From Burkholderia sp. BCC1644 (GTDB lineage Bacteria > Pseudomonadota > Gammaproteobacteria > Burkholderiales > Burkholderiaceae), in the NCBI RefSeq assembly GCF_902833225.1, contig NZ_CADFEI010000021.1, positions 1 to 64,000 of the forward strand: a stretch of DNA of 64,000 bases, written 5' to 3'. The notes beneath the pieces were generated by a model. That model searched no databases. It had not been told where the DNA came from and worked only from the letters and a program-made list of their open reading frames with translations. The translations under genes were made by a program, and so were the position numbers. This document shows, one piece after another, positions 17,155 to 28,382 of this stretch. Within the stretch, counting starts at the first letter, position 1. Each line of letters starts with the position of its first letter.

Positions 17155-18249
17155 TTAGCGTCGCACGCGACCCGCGGTCGGCGGTCGCTCGCCGCGCGCT
17201 CCCGCGACCGTCATCGCGAGCTGAAACAGCCCGTCCCACGGATCGGGCGGCGGTTCGTCCTGCGTGCGGCGGCCCGGCACGACGGCCGTAAGCCCCTTGA
17301 CCTGCCGGTCGAGCTTCGCGGCGAACGCGAGCGCCTTCTCGAGCACGCCTTCCGACACGCGGTTCAGCGCGGGGCCGATCAGCCGCTCGCGCGGCCCCCA
17401 TACGCGGTTCTCGCGCAGCAGCGTCGCCAGCGGCTTGCCGGCAGTCGCACCGCGCTTGATCCGCAGCAGCGTGCGCAATTCCTCGACGACGGCCCACATC
17501 ACGAGCACGATCGCCTCGCCCTCGCCCTTCAGTCCGTCGATCATCCGTGCAAGCCGCGCGGCGTCGCCGGCGAGCATCGCCTCGTTCAGCTTGAAGACGT
17601 CGTAGCGCGCGACGTTCAGCACCGCGTCGTGCACCTGCTCGAACGACAGCGCGCCTTGCGGATACAACAGCCCGAGCTTCTGGATTTCCTGGTGCGCGGC
17701 GAGCAGGTTGCCCTCGACGCGCTCCGCGATGAACTGCAGCGCGCGCCGCCCGTCGTCGCCGGGCGCGGCACGCTGGCCCTGCATCGCGAGACGCTGGCCG
17801 ATCCAGTTCGGCAGTTGCGCGCGGTCGACCGGATCGATCTTCAGCGCGACGCCGCCGTTCTGCAGCGCGGTAAACCATGCGGATTTCTGCGTGGCCGCAT
17901 CGAGACGCGGCAACGTGACGAGCATCAGCGCGTCGGGATTGGGCGTGGCCGCGAGCGTCTTCAGCGCGTCGGCGCCTTCCTTGCCGGGCTTGCCCGACGG
18001 AATGCGCAGCTCGATCAGCTGGCGCTCGCCGAACAACGACATCGCCTGGGTCGCGCCGAGCAGCACGCTCCAGTCGAAGCCGCGCTCGACCGTATGCACC
18101 GAACGCTCGGTGAAGCCGGCCGCGCGCGCGGCCGCACGAATGCGGTCGCACGCTTCCTGCGCGAGCAGCGGCTCGTCGCCGTAGACGGTATAGAGCCCGG
18201 CCAACCCCTTCGCGAGGTGCGGCTCCAGCGCATCAAGTCGCAATTGCAT
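17155..18249 (-). CDS. holA: DNA polymerase III delta subunit
   Basis: A 364-residue clamp-loader delta subunit that opens the beta clamp. It starts MQLRLDALEPHLAKGLAGLYTVYGDEPLL, the typical HolA N-terminus, and continues with the degenerate AAA+ fold and alpha-helical C-terminal collar domain. An unusually basic Arg-rich tail ends the protein. It lies 18 bases after lptE, an lptE-holA arrangement known in many proteobacteria. Confidence 0.92.
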   Translation of the reverse strand: MQLRLDALEPHLAKGLAGLYTVYGDEPLLAQEACDRIRAAARAAGFTERSVHTVERGFDWSVLLGATQAMSLFGERQLIELRIPSGKPGKEGADALKTLAATPNPDALMLVTLPRLDAATQKSAWFTALQNGGVALKIDPVDRAQLPNWIGQRLAMQGQRAAPGDDGRRALQFIAERVEGNLLAAHQEIQKLGLLYPQGALSFEQVHDAVLNVARYDVFKLNEAMLAGDAARLARMIDGLKGEGEAIVLVMWAVVEELRTLLRIKRGATAGKPLATLLRENRVWGPRERLIGPALNRVSEGVLEKALAFAAKLDRQVKGLTAVVPGRRTQDEPPPDPWDGLFQLAMTVAGARGERPPTAGRVRR

Positions 18250-18267
18250 CGCTACGTGCGCCGTCGA

Positions 18268-18822
18268 TCAGAGCGGCGGCGGCGGCAGCGGCGCGCGCGG
18301 CGCCACGCCCGGCACCACGTCCTCCGGCGCCGGTGTCAGCGAGTGGACGATCGCGAGACGCCGCATCAGCTGGTCGACCGCGTCGTTCTGCATGTCGCCG
18401 TACAGGATGTCAGCTTCCTGCGCCTTCGCGTTCGTGTACTGGTCGCTGTACGTCATCGCGCGGTTCAGCGCGATCGCACTCGGCGGGATCAGCACGGTGC
18501 CGTCCTTGCTCGTCAGCGTGTAGTTCAGCGTATAGAACAGCGCGTATTCCTGCGCCGAGCCGTACTTGTTGAGCGTCAGCGTGTTCTGGCCACGCGACTC
18601 CCACATGCGCAGCACGGCGTCGGCGTCGTCCGCCGACTTGACGATCTTCGTGTCGCTGCCGGCCTCGACGAGGCGCACGAGGCGCGCCTCGACGGGCGCC
18701 GGCGCGCCGGCCACCAGCAGGTGCTTGAACGCGTAGTCCTGCTGGCCGCGCAACTGGAAGCCGCATGCCGACAGCGCGACCGCGCTGCCGACGACGAGCA
18801 TCAAAAACGATCTGCGGATCAC
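18268..18822 (-). CDS. lptE: LPS-assembly lipoprotein LptE
   Basis: A 184-residue outer-membrane lipoprotein, the plug partner of LptD in LPS export. The lipoprotein signal is MIRRSFLMLVVGSAVALSACG with lipobox LSAC at residues 17-20, followed by GFQLRGQQDYAFKHLLV, the LptE hallmark. The start is taken as GTG at 18822 because AGAAGGAG lies five bases upstream and it gives a normal lipoprotein signal. The C-terminus is Pro-rich. It lies 38 bases after leuS. Confidence 0.92.
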   Translation of the reverse strand: MIRRSFLMLVVGSAVALSACGFQLRGQQDYAFKHLLVAGAPAPVEARLVRLVEAGSDTKIVKSADDADAVLRMWESRGQNTLTLNKYGSAQEYALFYTLNYTLTSKDGTVLIPPSAIALNRAMTYSDQYTNAKAQEADILYGDMQNDAVDQLMRRLAIVHSLTPAPEDVVPGVAPRAPLPPPPL

Positions 18823-18860
18823 CTTCGCTCCTTCTGGGTACGTCCGATGGCCGGCGGCCG

Positions 18861-21455
<2,595 letters not shown>

Positions 21456-21636
21456 GGTGTGGTTCGGGCTAGGCTTTAAGCGGCGCGACGGCTCGCGCGC
21501 AGAAGTGGATCGAAAGGCGTGCTTGCCCGGCGCAGGAACAGGCTGGCTGTTTCCGGCCCGGGAAAAACGTCGATTATACCGCCCGCGCCGGCCCGCACGG
21601 CCGGTCTCGCGGGCCGCAGCCCGCAACAACGGCGTG

Positions 21637-22095
21637 TCAGGGTTTCGCCGTGGCCGCGGCCGGCGCGACGACGCCCGCCTGCGGCGGCATGTCGGTCACG
21701 AAACCGATCCGCGTGAGGCCCGCGGCCTGCGCGGCGCCCATCACCTGCGCGATCACGTCGTAGCGCGTCGCACGCGAGGCGCGCAGCCGCAGTTCGGGCG
21801 GCGCGCCGCCCTCGGCGGCGGCCCGGAAGCGCGCGGGCAGCGCGTCGAGCGCGACGGGCGCGTCGTCCCAGTACAGCTTGCCGGCGTCGTCGATCGACAA
21901 GGTGACGGATTGCGGCGTGTCGCGCGCGACGCTGGCCGCGACCTTCGGCAGGTCGAGCCGGATCGCGTGCGTCATCAGCGGCGCGGTAATGATGAAGATG
22001 ACGAGCAGCACGAGCATCACGTCGATCAGCGGCGTCATGTTGATTTCCGCCATCGGCGCGGACGTTTTGTGGTGCTCAAGCCCGCCGAATGCCAT
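21637..22095 (-). CDS. exbD: ExbD/TolR-family biopolymer transport protein
   Basis: A 152-residue protein with one N-terminal membrane helix. The motif EINMTPLIDVMLVLLVIFIITAP contains the conserved proton-path aspartate at about residue 26. The C-terminal part is periplasmic. With ExbB it couples the proton motive force to TonB- or TolA-type energy transfer. No tonB or tolA gene lies nearby, so ExbD and TolR cannot be separated strictly. It is 24 bases after the exbB-like gene. Confidence 0.88.
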   Translation of the reverse strand: MAFGGLEHHKTSAPMAEINMTPLIDVMLVLLVIFIITAPLMTHAIRLDLPKVAASVARDTPQSVTLSIDDAGKLYWDDAPVALDALPARFRAAAEGGAPPELRLRASRATRYDVIAQVMGAAQAAGLTRIGFVTDMPPQAGVVAPAAATAKP

Positions 22096-22119
22096 GGTCG
22101 CTCCTCCCGGGCCGGCGCG

Positions 22120-22788
22120 TCAGGCGCCTTCTGCGCACACGAACACGTGCAGGTCGCGCGCGAAACCGTCGAGTTCCTCGGCGAGCTGCCGGACGAGCCG
22201 CCCGAGGATGTTGTAGGCCAGCACCGCGGGAATCGCGACGACGAGCCCGAACGCGGTCATGATCAGCGCCTCGCCGACCGGCCCCGCGACGTTCTCGATC
22301 TGCGCCTGCCCGCTCGCGGCGATGCTGCCGAGCGCGTGGTAGATGCCCCAGACGGTGCCGAGCAGCCCGACGAACGGCGCGGTGCTGCCGATCGACGCGA
22401 GCAGCACCTGGCCGAACTCGAGGCGTCGCTGCGAACGCAGCATCGCGTGGCGCAACGCACGCAGCACGCGCTCGCTGCGCTCGACGCGCGCCGCCAGCGC
22501 GGTCGGGTCGTGGTCGTCGGCCGCGTCGCGCGCGGCTTCGGCGAGCGGCACGAACACGCGCTCGCGATCGGCGCCGGCGAGCGCGGTGATGCCCGCGTCG
22601 AGCGACGGCGCGCGCCAGAACGCGGCGAGCGCGCGCGGCCCCTGCCGCTTCGCGCGGACCAGGAGCCAGGCTTTCATGAAAAGGAAGCACCAGCTGGCGA
22701 CGGACATCGCCAGCAGCACATAGGCGACCGCATGCGTGATCGCATCGCCGCTTTCGAGGTAGTGGACAACGCCGGTGGGTATCGCCAT
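22120..22788 (-). CDS. exbB: MotA/TolQ/ExbB-family proton channel protein
   Basis: A 222-residue inner-membrane protein with three membrane helices. The family core GQVLLASIGSTAPFVGLLGTVWGIYHAL is at about residues 125-150, and GPVGEALIMTAFGLVVAIPAVLAYN follows. It forms the ion-conducting stator with the ExbD-like protein encoded next. The gene lies 18 bases after dapB. The ExbB versus TolQ assignment is by context and moderate. Confidence 0.88.
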   Translation of the reverse strand: MAIPTGVVHYLESGDAITHAVAYVLLAMSVASWCFLFMKAWLLVRAKRQGPRALAAFWRAPSLDAGITALAGADRERVFVPLAEAARDAADDHDPTALAARVERSERVLRALRHAMLRSQRRLEFGQVLLASIGSTAPFVGLLGTVWGIYHALGSIAASGQAQIENVAGPVGEALIMTAFGLVVAIPAVLAYNILGRLVRQLAEELDGFARDLHVFVCAEGA

Positions 22789-22806
22789 CGGAGTTTCCCC
22801 GTGGGG

Positions 22807-23604
22807 TCAGCGCAGGCCGAGCACGTCCTGCATGTCGAACAGGCCGGCGCCGCGCGCCGACAGGAAGCGGACCGCGCGCAACGCGCCCTGCGCGTACGAC
22901 ACGCGGCTGGACGACTTGTGCGTGATCTCGATGCGCTCGCCGATCCCGGCGAACAGCACGGTGTGATCGCCGACGATGTCGCCGCCGCGCACGGCCGCGA
23001 AGCCGATCGACGACGGGTCGCGCTCGCCCGTCACGCCGTGGCGGCCATACACGGCGCACTCGTCGAGCGAGCGGCCGAGCGCGCCGGCGACGGCTTCGCC
23101 CATCATCAGCGCGGTGCCCGACGGCGCATCGACCTTGTGGCGATGGTGCGCCTCGATGATCTCGATGTCGTAGCCGTGCGAGAAATGCTTCGCCGCGAAT
23201 TCGAGCAGCTTCAGCGTGACGTTCACGCCGACGCTCATGTTCGCCGCGAACACGATGCCGATCCTGGCCGCGGCGGCCTGCAGCTCGGCTTTCTGCTCGG
23301 CGGTGAAGCCGGTGGTGCCGATCACGAGCTTCACGTCGTGGCGCAGCGCGGCCGCGATGTGGGCCATCGTGCCTTCCGGACGCGTGAAATCGATCAGGTA
23401 GTCGGCCTGCGCGAACACGGCGTCGAGGTCGTCGGTCAGCTTGATCCCGGTTTCCTTGCCGAGGAACGCACCGGCGTCCTGGCCGAGGAACGGCGAATCG
23501 GCGCGGTCGAGCGCGCCGACGAGCTGCGCGTCGGTATCGTTGAGAACGGCTTCGATCAGCATCCGGCCCATTCGGCCCGATGCGCCGGCAATCGCAATCT
23601 TCAT
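22807..23604 (-). CDS. dapB: 4-hydroxy-tetrahydrodipicolinate reductase
   Basis: A 265-residue reductase of the lysine/diaminopimelate pathway. The NAD(P)-binding motif MKIAIAGASGRMGRMLIEA opens the protein, the catalytic motif EAHHRHKVDAPSGTAL is at about residues 155-170, and DFTRPEG lies between. The length matches the family (about 270). It lies 63 bases after bamE and precedes the exbB-exbD pair. Confidence 0.97.
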   Translation of the reverse strand: MKIAIAGASGRMGRMLIEAVLNDTDAQLVGALDRADSPFLGQDAGAFLGKETGIKLTDDLDAVFAQADYLIDFTRPEGTMAHIAAALRHDVKLVIGTTGFTAEQKAELQAAAARIGIVFAANMSVGVNVTLKLLEFAAKHFSHGYDIEIIEAHHRHKVDAPSGTALMMGEAVAGALGRSLDECAVYGRHGVTGERDPSSIGFAAVRGGDIVGDHTVLFAGIGERIEITHKSSSRVSYAQGALRAVRFLSARGAGLFDMQDVLGLR

Positions 23605-23667
23605 GGCTTTCTACACGACAGGTCTAAAGGCGGGCGGCGCGAGCCGCCCTGGTTCCGCAAGCCGGGC

Positions 23668-24489
23668 TTACTGCGCCGGCGCGGTGAGCGGCTGGTTCTG
23701 CAGGTTGTCGGAGCCTTGCGGGCCGACCGGCGGCGACGCCTCGTTCGACACGTTCGGCTGCGGCGGACGATGGAACTGGAACTGCGGCTGGATCGCCGGC
23801 GCGGCGCCCGGCGGCTGGCCGCCCGGTACCGGCGCGCCGCCCGAAGCCTGCGCGGACGGCGTGAAACGGCGTGCGGCCGAACCCTGCCCCGACACCTGGT
23901 TGGTCGCGCGGTTCGCTGCGCGGGCAGCCTGCGCGTTCGCATCCTGGTCGACCGCTGCGCCGGAGGCCGGCACGACGGACGGGCTGGCGACGACATCCGG
24001 CACCGGCGTGCTCGCCGCCGCCTGCGCCTGCGCGGCGCTCGCCGCGGCGGCTTCCGAAGCCTTCCTCGCCGCTGCGGCCGCCTTCGCCTTCTTGCCGCCG
24101 CGGTCGCCGTCGATGTCGGCCAGCAGGTCAAGCTCGGACGGCAGGTTGTCGGCGCCCGTCCAGCCCGCGAGGCGATCGCCCGCGAAGGTCACGACGAGAT
24201 CGCGCTGCTGGACGATCGACGTCGAGCCGCGCTTGAAGTAGAAGAGGTAATCCCAGCGGTCGGCGTGGAACATATCCGCCAGCAGCGGTGTGCCGAGCAA
24301 TGCCCGGACTTGCTCGCGCGTCATGCCGACCTGCAGTTGCGCGGCTTTCTCCTGCGATACGAAGTTGCCCTGCACGACGGTGATCCGATAGGGCGTGATG
24401 CTCTGCGCAATGCGCTGCGTCACGCTGTCGTACGACGAACAACCCGCCAGCGCGACGATGGCGGCGGCAGCGATGATGGCACTCCGCAT
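23668..24489 (-). CDS. bamE: Outer-membrane assembly lipoprotein BamE with long disordered tail
   Basis: A 273-residue protein. The lipoprotein signal (MRSAIIAAAAIVALAGCSS, lipobox LAGC at residues 14-17) is followed by a BamE/SmpA domain at about residues 20-115 with ITVVQGNFVSQEKAAQLQVG, MTREQVRALLGTP and RWDYLFYF. BamE supports BamA in outer-membrane protein insertion. Residues about 135-273 form a Lys/Ala then Pro/Gln-rich low-complexity tail absent from the roughly 110-residue E. coli protein. The start at 24489 has GAGGAG five bases upstream. It is divergent from fur. Confidence 0.9.
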   Translation of the reverse strand: MRSAIIAAAAIVALAGCSSYDSVTQRIAQSITPYRITVVQGNFVSQEKAAQLQVGMTREQVRALLGTPLLADMFHADRWDYLFYFKRGSTSIVQQRDLVVTFAGDRLAGWTGADNLPSELDLLADIDGDRGGKKAKAAAAARKASEAAAASAAQAQAAASTPVPDVVASPSVVPASGAAVDQDANAQAARAANRATNQVSGQGSAARRFTPSAQASGGAPVPGGQPPGAAPAIQPQFQFHRPPQPNVSNEASPPVGPQGSDNLQNQPLTAPAQ

Positions 24490-24630
24490 GCGACTCCTCT
24501 GAAAGTGCGAAAGCGATTCTGGGATCATTTCCTTCACCGTGCTGGCCCGCGTACAGGCCGCGCGTGTTTCTGGAACGGCGAAAAGCCGGTAACATTGAAG
24601 CCCTGCATTGTACTCTAGGGATGCCTAGCC

Positions 24631-25059
24631 ATGACCAATCCGACGGATCTCAAGAATATCGGGCTAAAGGCCACCCTACCGCGCCTCAAGATTCTCGAGA
24701 TCTTCCAGCAGAGCCCGGTACGCCACCTGACGGCCGAAGACGTCTACCGGAACCTGCTCAACGAGCAGCTCGACATCGGGCTCGCCACCGTCTATCGCGT
24801 GCTCACGCAGTTCGAGCAGGCCGGCCTGCTCACGCGCAGCAACTTCGAATCCGGCAAGGCCGTGTTCGAGCTGAACGAAGGTTCGCACCACGACCACCTC
24901 GTGTGCCTCGATTGCGGCCGCGTCGAGGAATTCTTCGATGCCGAGATCGAAGGCCGCCAGCAGGCGATCGCGAAGGAGCGCGGCTTCCGGCTCCAGGAGC
25001 ACTCGCTCGCGATGTACGGTTCGTGCACGACCGAAAACTGCCCGCACCGCAAGCACTGA
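24631..25059 (+). CDS. fur: Ferric uptake regulator
   Basis: A 142-residue Fur protein. The N-terminal winged helix contains LPRLKILEIFQQSP and IGLATVYRVLTQFEQAGLL. The regulatory metal site HHDHLVCLDCGRVEEF is at about residues 88-103, and the C-terminus ends with a CTTENCPHRKH cysteine/histidine cluster. With Fe(II) it represses iron-uptake genes. Divergence from bamE is a common arrangement in this group. A strong terminator follows. Confidence 0.97.
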   Translation: MTNPTDLKNIGLKATLPRLKILEIFQQSPVRHLTAEDVYRNLLNEQLDIGLATVYRVLTQFEQAGLLTRSNFESGKAVFELNEGSHHDHLVCLDCGRVEEFFDAEIEGRQQAIAKERGFRLQEHSLAMYGSCTTENCPHRKH

Positions 25060-25087
25060 TCGCTGATTCGCGCGTCCCGCACGCAGC

Positions 25088-25129
25088 ACGGCCCGGCCGG
25101 CATCTCGCCGCCCGGGCCGTTTTTCTTTT
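25088..25129 (+). terminator. Intrinsic terminator of fur
   Basis: A 9-bp stem ACGGCCCGG (25088-25096) with CCGGGCCGT (25112-25120) is followed by TTTTCTTTT, 29 bases after the fur stop. Confidence 0.88.
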
Positions 25130-25159
25130 CGGGTCGTGTGGCGCGCGGGGCCGGAACGC

Positions 25160-25693
25160 TTACGAATGCCCTTCGACGCTCGCCAGGGCCGGCTCGAATT
25201 CCAGCGCCCAGGCGAACTCGAGCGGGATCTCGTCGCAGTTCGGCTGCGGGCCGCCGCGATCGACGATCACGAAATCGCTGACCGCGTCGAGTGCGAGCAG
25301 CGGATGGTGCCAGACGCCCTTCGCATAGTTCACGCCCTGCCAGCCAACGGCGAGGAACGCACGCATCGCATCGGGCCGGAAGTCGCCGGCCGGCGCGACG
25401 ACGACGACATAGCGCGACACGGCCGCAAGCGGGATGAATGCCTGGCTGCCGTGCGGATGGCGCTCCATCAGCGTGACCGCGACCGGCAGCGCGCGCGGTT
25501 GCGCGCGAAACACGCTGACGAGCGGCCGGCCGCCGTCCGCGCAGACGTCGATCGTCGCGAGATCGTGAAAGCGCTCGGTCGTGCCGCCGTTGATCGGGAA
25601 GTGCCGCGCGCCTTCCAGCGCGATCACGTCGCCGAACGGGGCGAACGCTTCGCGGGTCAGGCGCTCGACGCGCAGGATGCGGGATCCGGTCAT
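25160..25693 (-). CDS. allA: Ureidoglycolate lyase
   Basis: A 177-residue protein of the AllA family that cleaves ureidoglycolate to glyoxylate and urea, the step after allantoicase. Motifs include LTREAFAPFGDVIALEG near the N-terminus, FRAQPRALPVAVTLMERHPHGSQAFIPL (about 60-87) and GVWHHPLLAL (about 128), all typical of AllA. The start at 25693 has AAGGAGG nine bases upstream. It lies 14 bases after alc and is clearly co-transcribed with it. Confidence 0.92.
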   Translation of the reverse strand: MTGSRILRVERLTREAFAPFGDVIALEGARHFPINGGTTERFHDLATIDVCADGGRPLVSVFRAQPRALPVAVTLMERHPHGSQAFIPLAAVSRYVVVVAPAGDFRPDAMRAFLAVGWQGVNYAKGVWHHPLLALDAVSDFVIVDRGGPQPNCDEIPLEFAWALEFEPALASVEGHS

Positions 25694-25707
25694 GACGTTG
25701 CCCTCCT

Positions 25708-26715
25708 TCAGGCCGGCTCGCCCCACAGACGCAGGCGCGACACGCCGCCGTCCGGGAAGATGTTGAAACGCACGTGCGTAACGGGGCCGAGCGCCGCGAG
25801 TTGCTCGAACGTGTGCACGTGATCCATCTGCAGCTTCTGTTCGCCGAGCAGTTCAGCCCAGAACATCGCCTGCGTGACGAGCGAATCGTCGGTGCCGCCC
25901 GTGACATGCGCGGCCTGCAGCGAGCAGCGGTCGGGGAAGTTGCCCTTGAAGAACGCCGTATCGACCTCGACGCGGCGGATGATGCCCGGCCGTGCGAGCG
26001 CGACGATCGCCCAGTCGTTGCCGGGCTCGCGGCGGCGCCGCGTTTCCCAGCCGTCGCCCATGTTCGCGCCGCGCCCCGGCATCAGCATCTGCGATGCCGG
26101 CCCGAAGTGCTGGTTGTTCGCGGCCACCAGATAGCCGCCGTTCTCGATCGCCGCGAGATCGACGAGCTCGCCGGCCGGCACGTGGCGCCAGTCGCGCTGC
26201 GGCTGGCCATACACGCGCAACCGCGCGAGCCCGCCGTCCGGATACAGGTTCACGCGCAGGTGCGTGACCGGCTGCGCGTCGTCGACGCTCACGTAGTGAT
26301 GCGAATTGCCCTGCAGCGTCGTCGCGGGGACGATCGTGCGCCACGCGGCGTCGTCGGGCGGCGTGTCGCCGTCGACCGCGCACGCCTCGATCGACGCGGC
26401 CGGCGGGAAGTTGCCGGTGAAGTGGCTCGTATCGAGGTCGACGCCGTAGATCACGCCCGGCCGAGCGAGGCGGACCACGCAGAAGTCGTGGCCGGTCGTA
26501 CGCTTGCGGCGCGTTTCCCAGCCATCCATCCACTTGCCGTGATCGTCGTACTTGCCGGGAATGAACACGGCCGGCTCGGGATTCAGCATGCGCTCCTTCG
26601 GCGCGAAGAATTCGTCGCTGGCGAAGAGCGCCTGCGCACCGAGGCGCGGGTCGGCGAGGTTCATGTAACGCCGCGTAAACACCGGCGCGTTCGGATCGAG
26701 AATGGGGGCTGCCAT
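25708..26715 (-). CDS. alc: Allantoicase
   Basis: A 335-residue allantoicase that hydrolyses allantoate to ureidoglycolate and urea. It has two tandem beta-sandwich repeats: GKWMDGWETRRKR at about residue 60 is echoed by MGDGWETRRRREPGNDW at about 225, and VIYGVDLDTSHFTGNFPP is echoed by IIRRVEVDTAFFKGNFPD. The start at 26715 has GGAG five bases upstream. With AllA it forms the lower allantoin pathway; dctA is upstream on the same strand. Confidence 0.95.
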   Translation of the reverse strand: MAAPILDPNAPVFTRRYMNLADPRLGAQALFASDEFFAPKERMLNPEPAVFIPGKYDDHGKWMDGWETRRKRTTGHDFCVVRLARPGVIYGVDLDTSHFTGNFPPAASIEACAVDGDTPPDDAAWRTIVPATTLQGNSHHYVSVDDAQPVTHLRVNLYPDGGLARLRVYGQPQRDWRHVPAGELVDLAAIENGGYLVAANNQHFGPASQMLMPGRGANMGDGWETRRRREPGNDWAIVALARPGIIRRVEVDTAFFKGNFPDRCSLQAAHVTGGTDDSLVTQAMFWAELLGEQKLQMDHVHTFEQLAALGPVTHVRFNIFPDGGVSRLRLWGEPA

Positions 26716-26817
26716 GTCGTCTCCACTATCTTGTTGGGGGCCGGCGCATCGTCGGGCCGGCCGCAGGAAATTCAATCGCGCGAAACAGTCGGGAAGCCGC
26801 TTCGCGCGGGATCGCGC

Positions 26818-28140
26818 TCAGAGCGCGTGAGCCTGGTCGCCGGCAACCGGCGCCGTGCTGCCTGCCTCGTCGGCCGGCACGTAACGCAGCTCGCGGTTCA
26901 GCACGCGTTTCGCACGGGCACGGTCGATGTCGTTCTCCCACACCGCGACGACAACCGTCGCGACGCAGTTGCCGATCAGGTTGGTCAGCGCGCGGGCGAT
27001 GCCGACGAACCAGTCGACCGGCAGGATCAGCACGAGGCCGAGCACCGGGATCGCGGGGATCGCCGACAGCGTCGCCGCGAGGATCACGATCGCCGAGCCG
27101 GGGATGCCGTGCGCGCCCTTCGACGTAACGAGCGATACGAGCAGCACGACGATCAGGTCATGCGTCGACAGCGGCGTGTTGGTGGCCTGCGCGATGAACA
27201 GCACCGCGAGCGTCAGGTAGATCGAGAAGCCGTCGAGGTTGAACGAATAGCCGGTCGGGATCACGAGACCGACCGTCGAATCCTTGATGCCCATGTATTC
27301 GAGCTTGCTCATCACCTGCGGCAGCACCGCGTCCGACGACGCCGTGCCGAGCACGATCGACAGTTCCTCGCGCAGGTAGCGGATCAGCTTGAACACCGAG
27401 AAGCCCGCGAGCCGCATCACCGTGCCAAGCACGACCGTGACGAACACGAAGCAGCTCAGGTAGAACACCGCGACGAGATAGCCGAGCTGCTTGAGCGACG
27501 CGACGCCGTACTTGCCGGTCGTGAACGCGATCGCGCCGAGCACGCCGAGCGGCGCGAGCTTGATGATGAAGCCGATGATCCGGAAGAACACGTGCGACAG
27601 TTCCTCGATCAGCGAGTTGACGCGCTGCGCCTTGTCGCCGAGCAGCGACAGCGCGGACCCGAACAGCACCGCGAACACGAGGATCTGCAGGATGTCGCCC
27701 TTCGCGAACGCGTCGATCGCGGTCTCGGGGATGATCTTCATCAGGTAGCCGGCCGTGTCCTTCAGGCTTTCGGCGTTCTTCGCGTACGTCGCGAGCGATG
27801 CCGCGTCGAGCGAGCGCAGGTCGATGTTCATCCCGACGCCCGGGCGCGTGAGCCACGCGAGCACGAGCCCGATGCCGAGCGCGAGCGTCGTCATCACCTC
27901 GAAATAGACGACGGCCTTCAGGCCGACCCGGCCGACCTTCTTCAGGTCGCCCGCATTGGCCATCCCGCTGACCACGACGCAGAACACGATCGGGCCGATG
28001 ACCATCTTGATGAGCTTCAGGAAGCCGTCGCCGAGTGGCCGCAGCGACTCGGCGAAGTGCGGGAAGAACGCGCCCAGCGCGACCCCCAGGATCAATGCGA
28101 CGACTACCCGGCCAAACAGCGAATTAAGGAATTTCGACAC
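26818..28140 (-). CDS. dctA: C4-dicarboxylate:cation symporter DctA-like
   Basis: A 440-residue sodium/proton:dicarboxylate symporter (DAACS family). PLGDGFLKLIKMVIGPIVFCVVVSG is near residue 45, LGTASSDAVLPQVM at about 260 (the serine-rich re-entrant loop), and GYSFNLDGFSIYLTLAVLFIAQA at about 295. It imports succinate, fumarate, malate or related acids. The GTG at 28140 is preferred (GGGAG six bases upstream); an upstream in-frame TTG would be weak. It lies 102 bases before alc and may share control with it. A FadR-type palindrome lies 41 bases upstream. Confidence 0.9.
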   Translation of the reverse strand: MSKFLNSLFGRVVVALILGVALGAFFPHFAESLRPLGDGFLKLIKMVIGPIVFCVVVSGMANAGDLKKVGRVGLKAVVYFEVMTTLALGIGLVLAWLTRPGVGMNIDLRSLDAASLATYAKNAESLKDTAGYLMKIIPETAIDAFAKGDILQILVFAVLFGSALSLLGDKAQRVNSLIEELSHVFFRIIGFIIKLAPLGVLGAIAFTTGKYGVASLKQLGYLVAVFYLSCFVFVTVVLGTVMRLAGFSVFKLIRYLREELSIVLGTASSDAVLPQVMSKLEYMGIKDSTVGLVIPTGYSFNLDGFSIYLTLAVLFIAQATNTPLSTHDLIVVLLVSLVTSKGAHGIPGSAIVILAATLSAIPAIPVLGLVLILPVDWFVGIARALTNLIGNCVATVVVAVWENDIDRARAKRVLNRELRYVPADEAGSTAPVAGDQAHAL

Positions 28141-28181
28141 GGCGCTCTCCCGATCCAACGGTTGCAGTTTCGTCTGTTCAT

Positions 28182-28196
28182 ACTGGTAAGACCAGT
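28182..28196. promoter_or_regulatory. FadR/GntR-type operator upstream of dctA
   Basis: ACTGGTAAGACCAGT is a perfect palindrome with a 3-base centre and has the TGGT-N3-ACCA core of FadR-subfamily operators. It lies 41 bases upstream of the dctA GTG and 186 upstream of the divergent GntR gene. Confidence 0.68.
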
Positions 28197-28354
28197 GATG
28201 TTATGGTGGATAGTAGGAAGCCGATATAGTGGCGTCAAGGACGGACGAAATAGGGATTTCCCGCCCCTCCCCGCCCGCTCGAGGCGCACCGGACAGGGGC
28301 GGATCGTGGCTTTCCCGTAGGGCGGTCATGCACCGCCCGCGTGCGGATTACAAT

Positions 28355-28369
28355 GCCGGTCAGACCGGC
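28355..28369. promoter_or_regulatory. Second FadR-like palindrome just upstream of the GntR gene
   Basis: GCCGGTCAGACCGGC is a perfect palindrome with the same GGT-N3-ACC spacing as the site at 28182-28196. It ends 13 bases before the regulator's ATG, overlapping its ribosome-binding region. Autoregulation is the likely meaning. Confidence 0.55.
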
Positions 28370-28382
28370 CAAAGTTCACATC

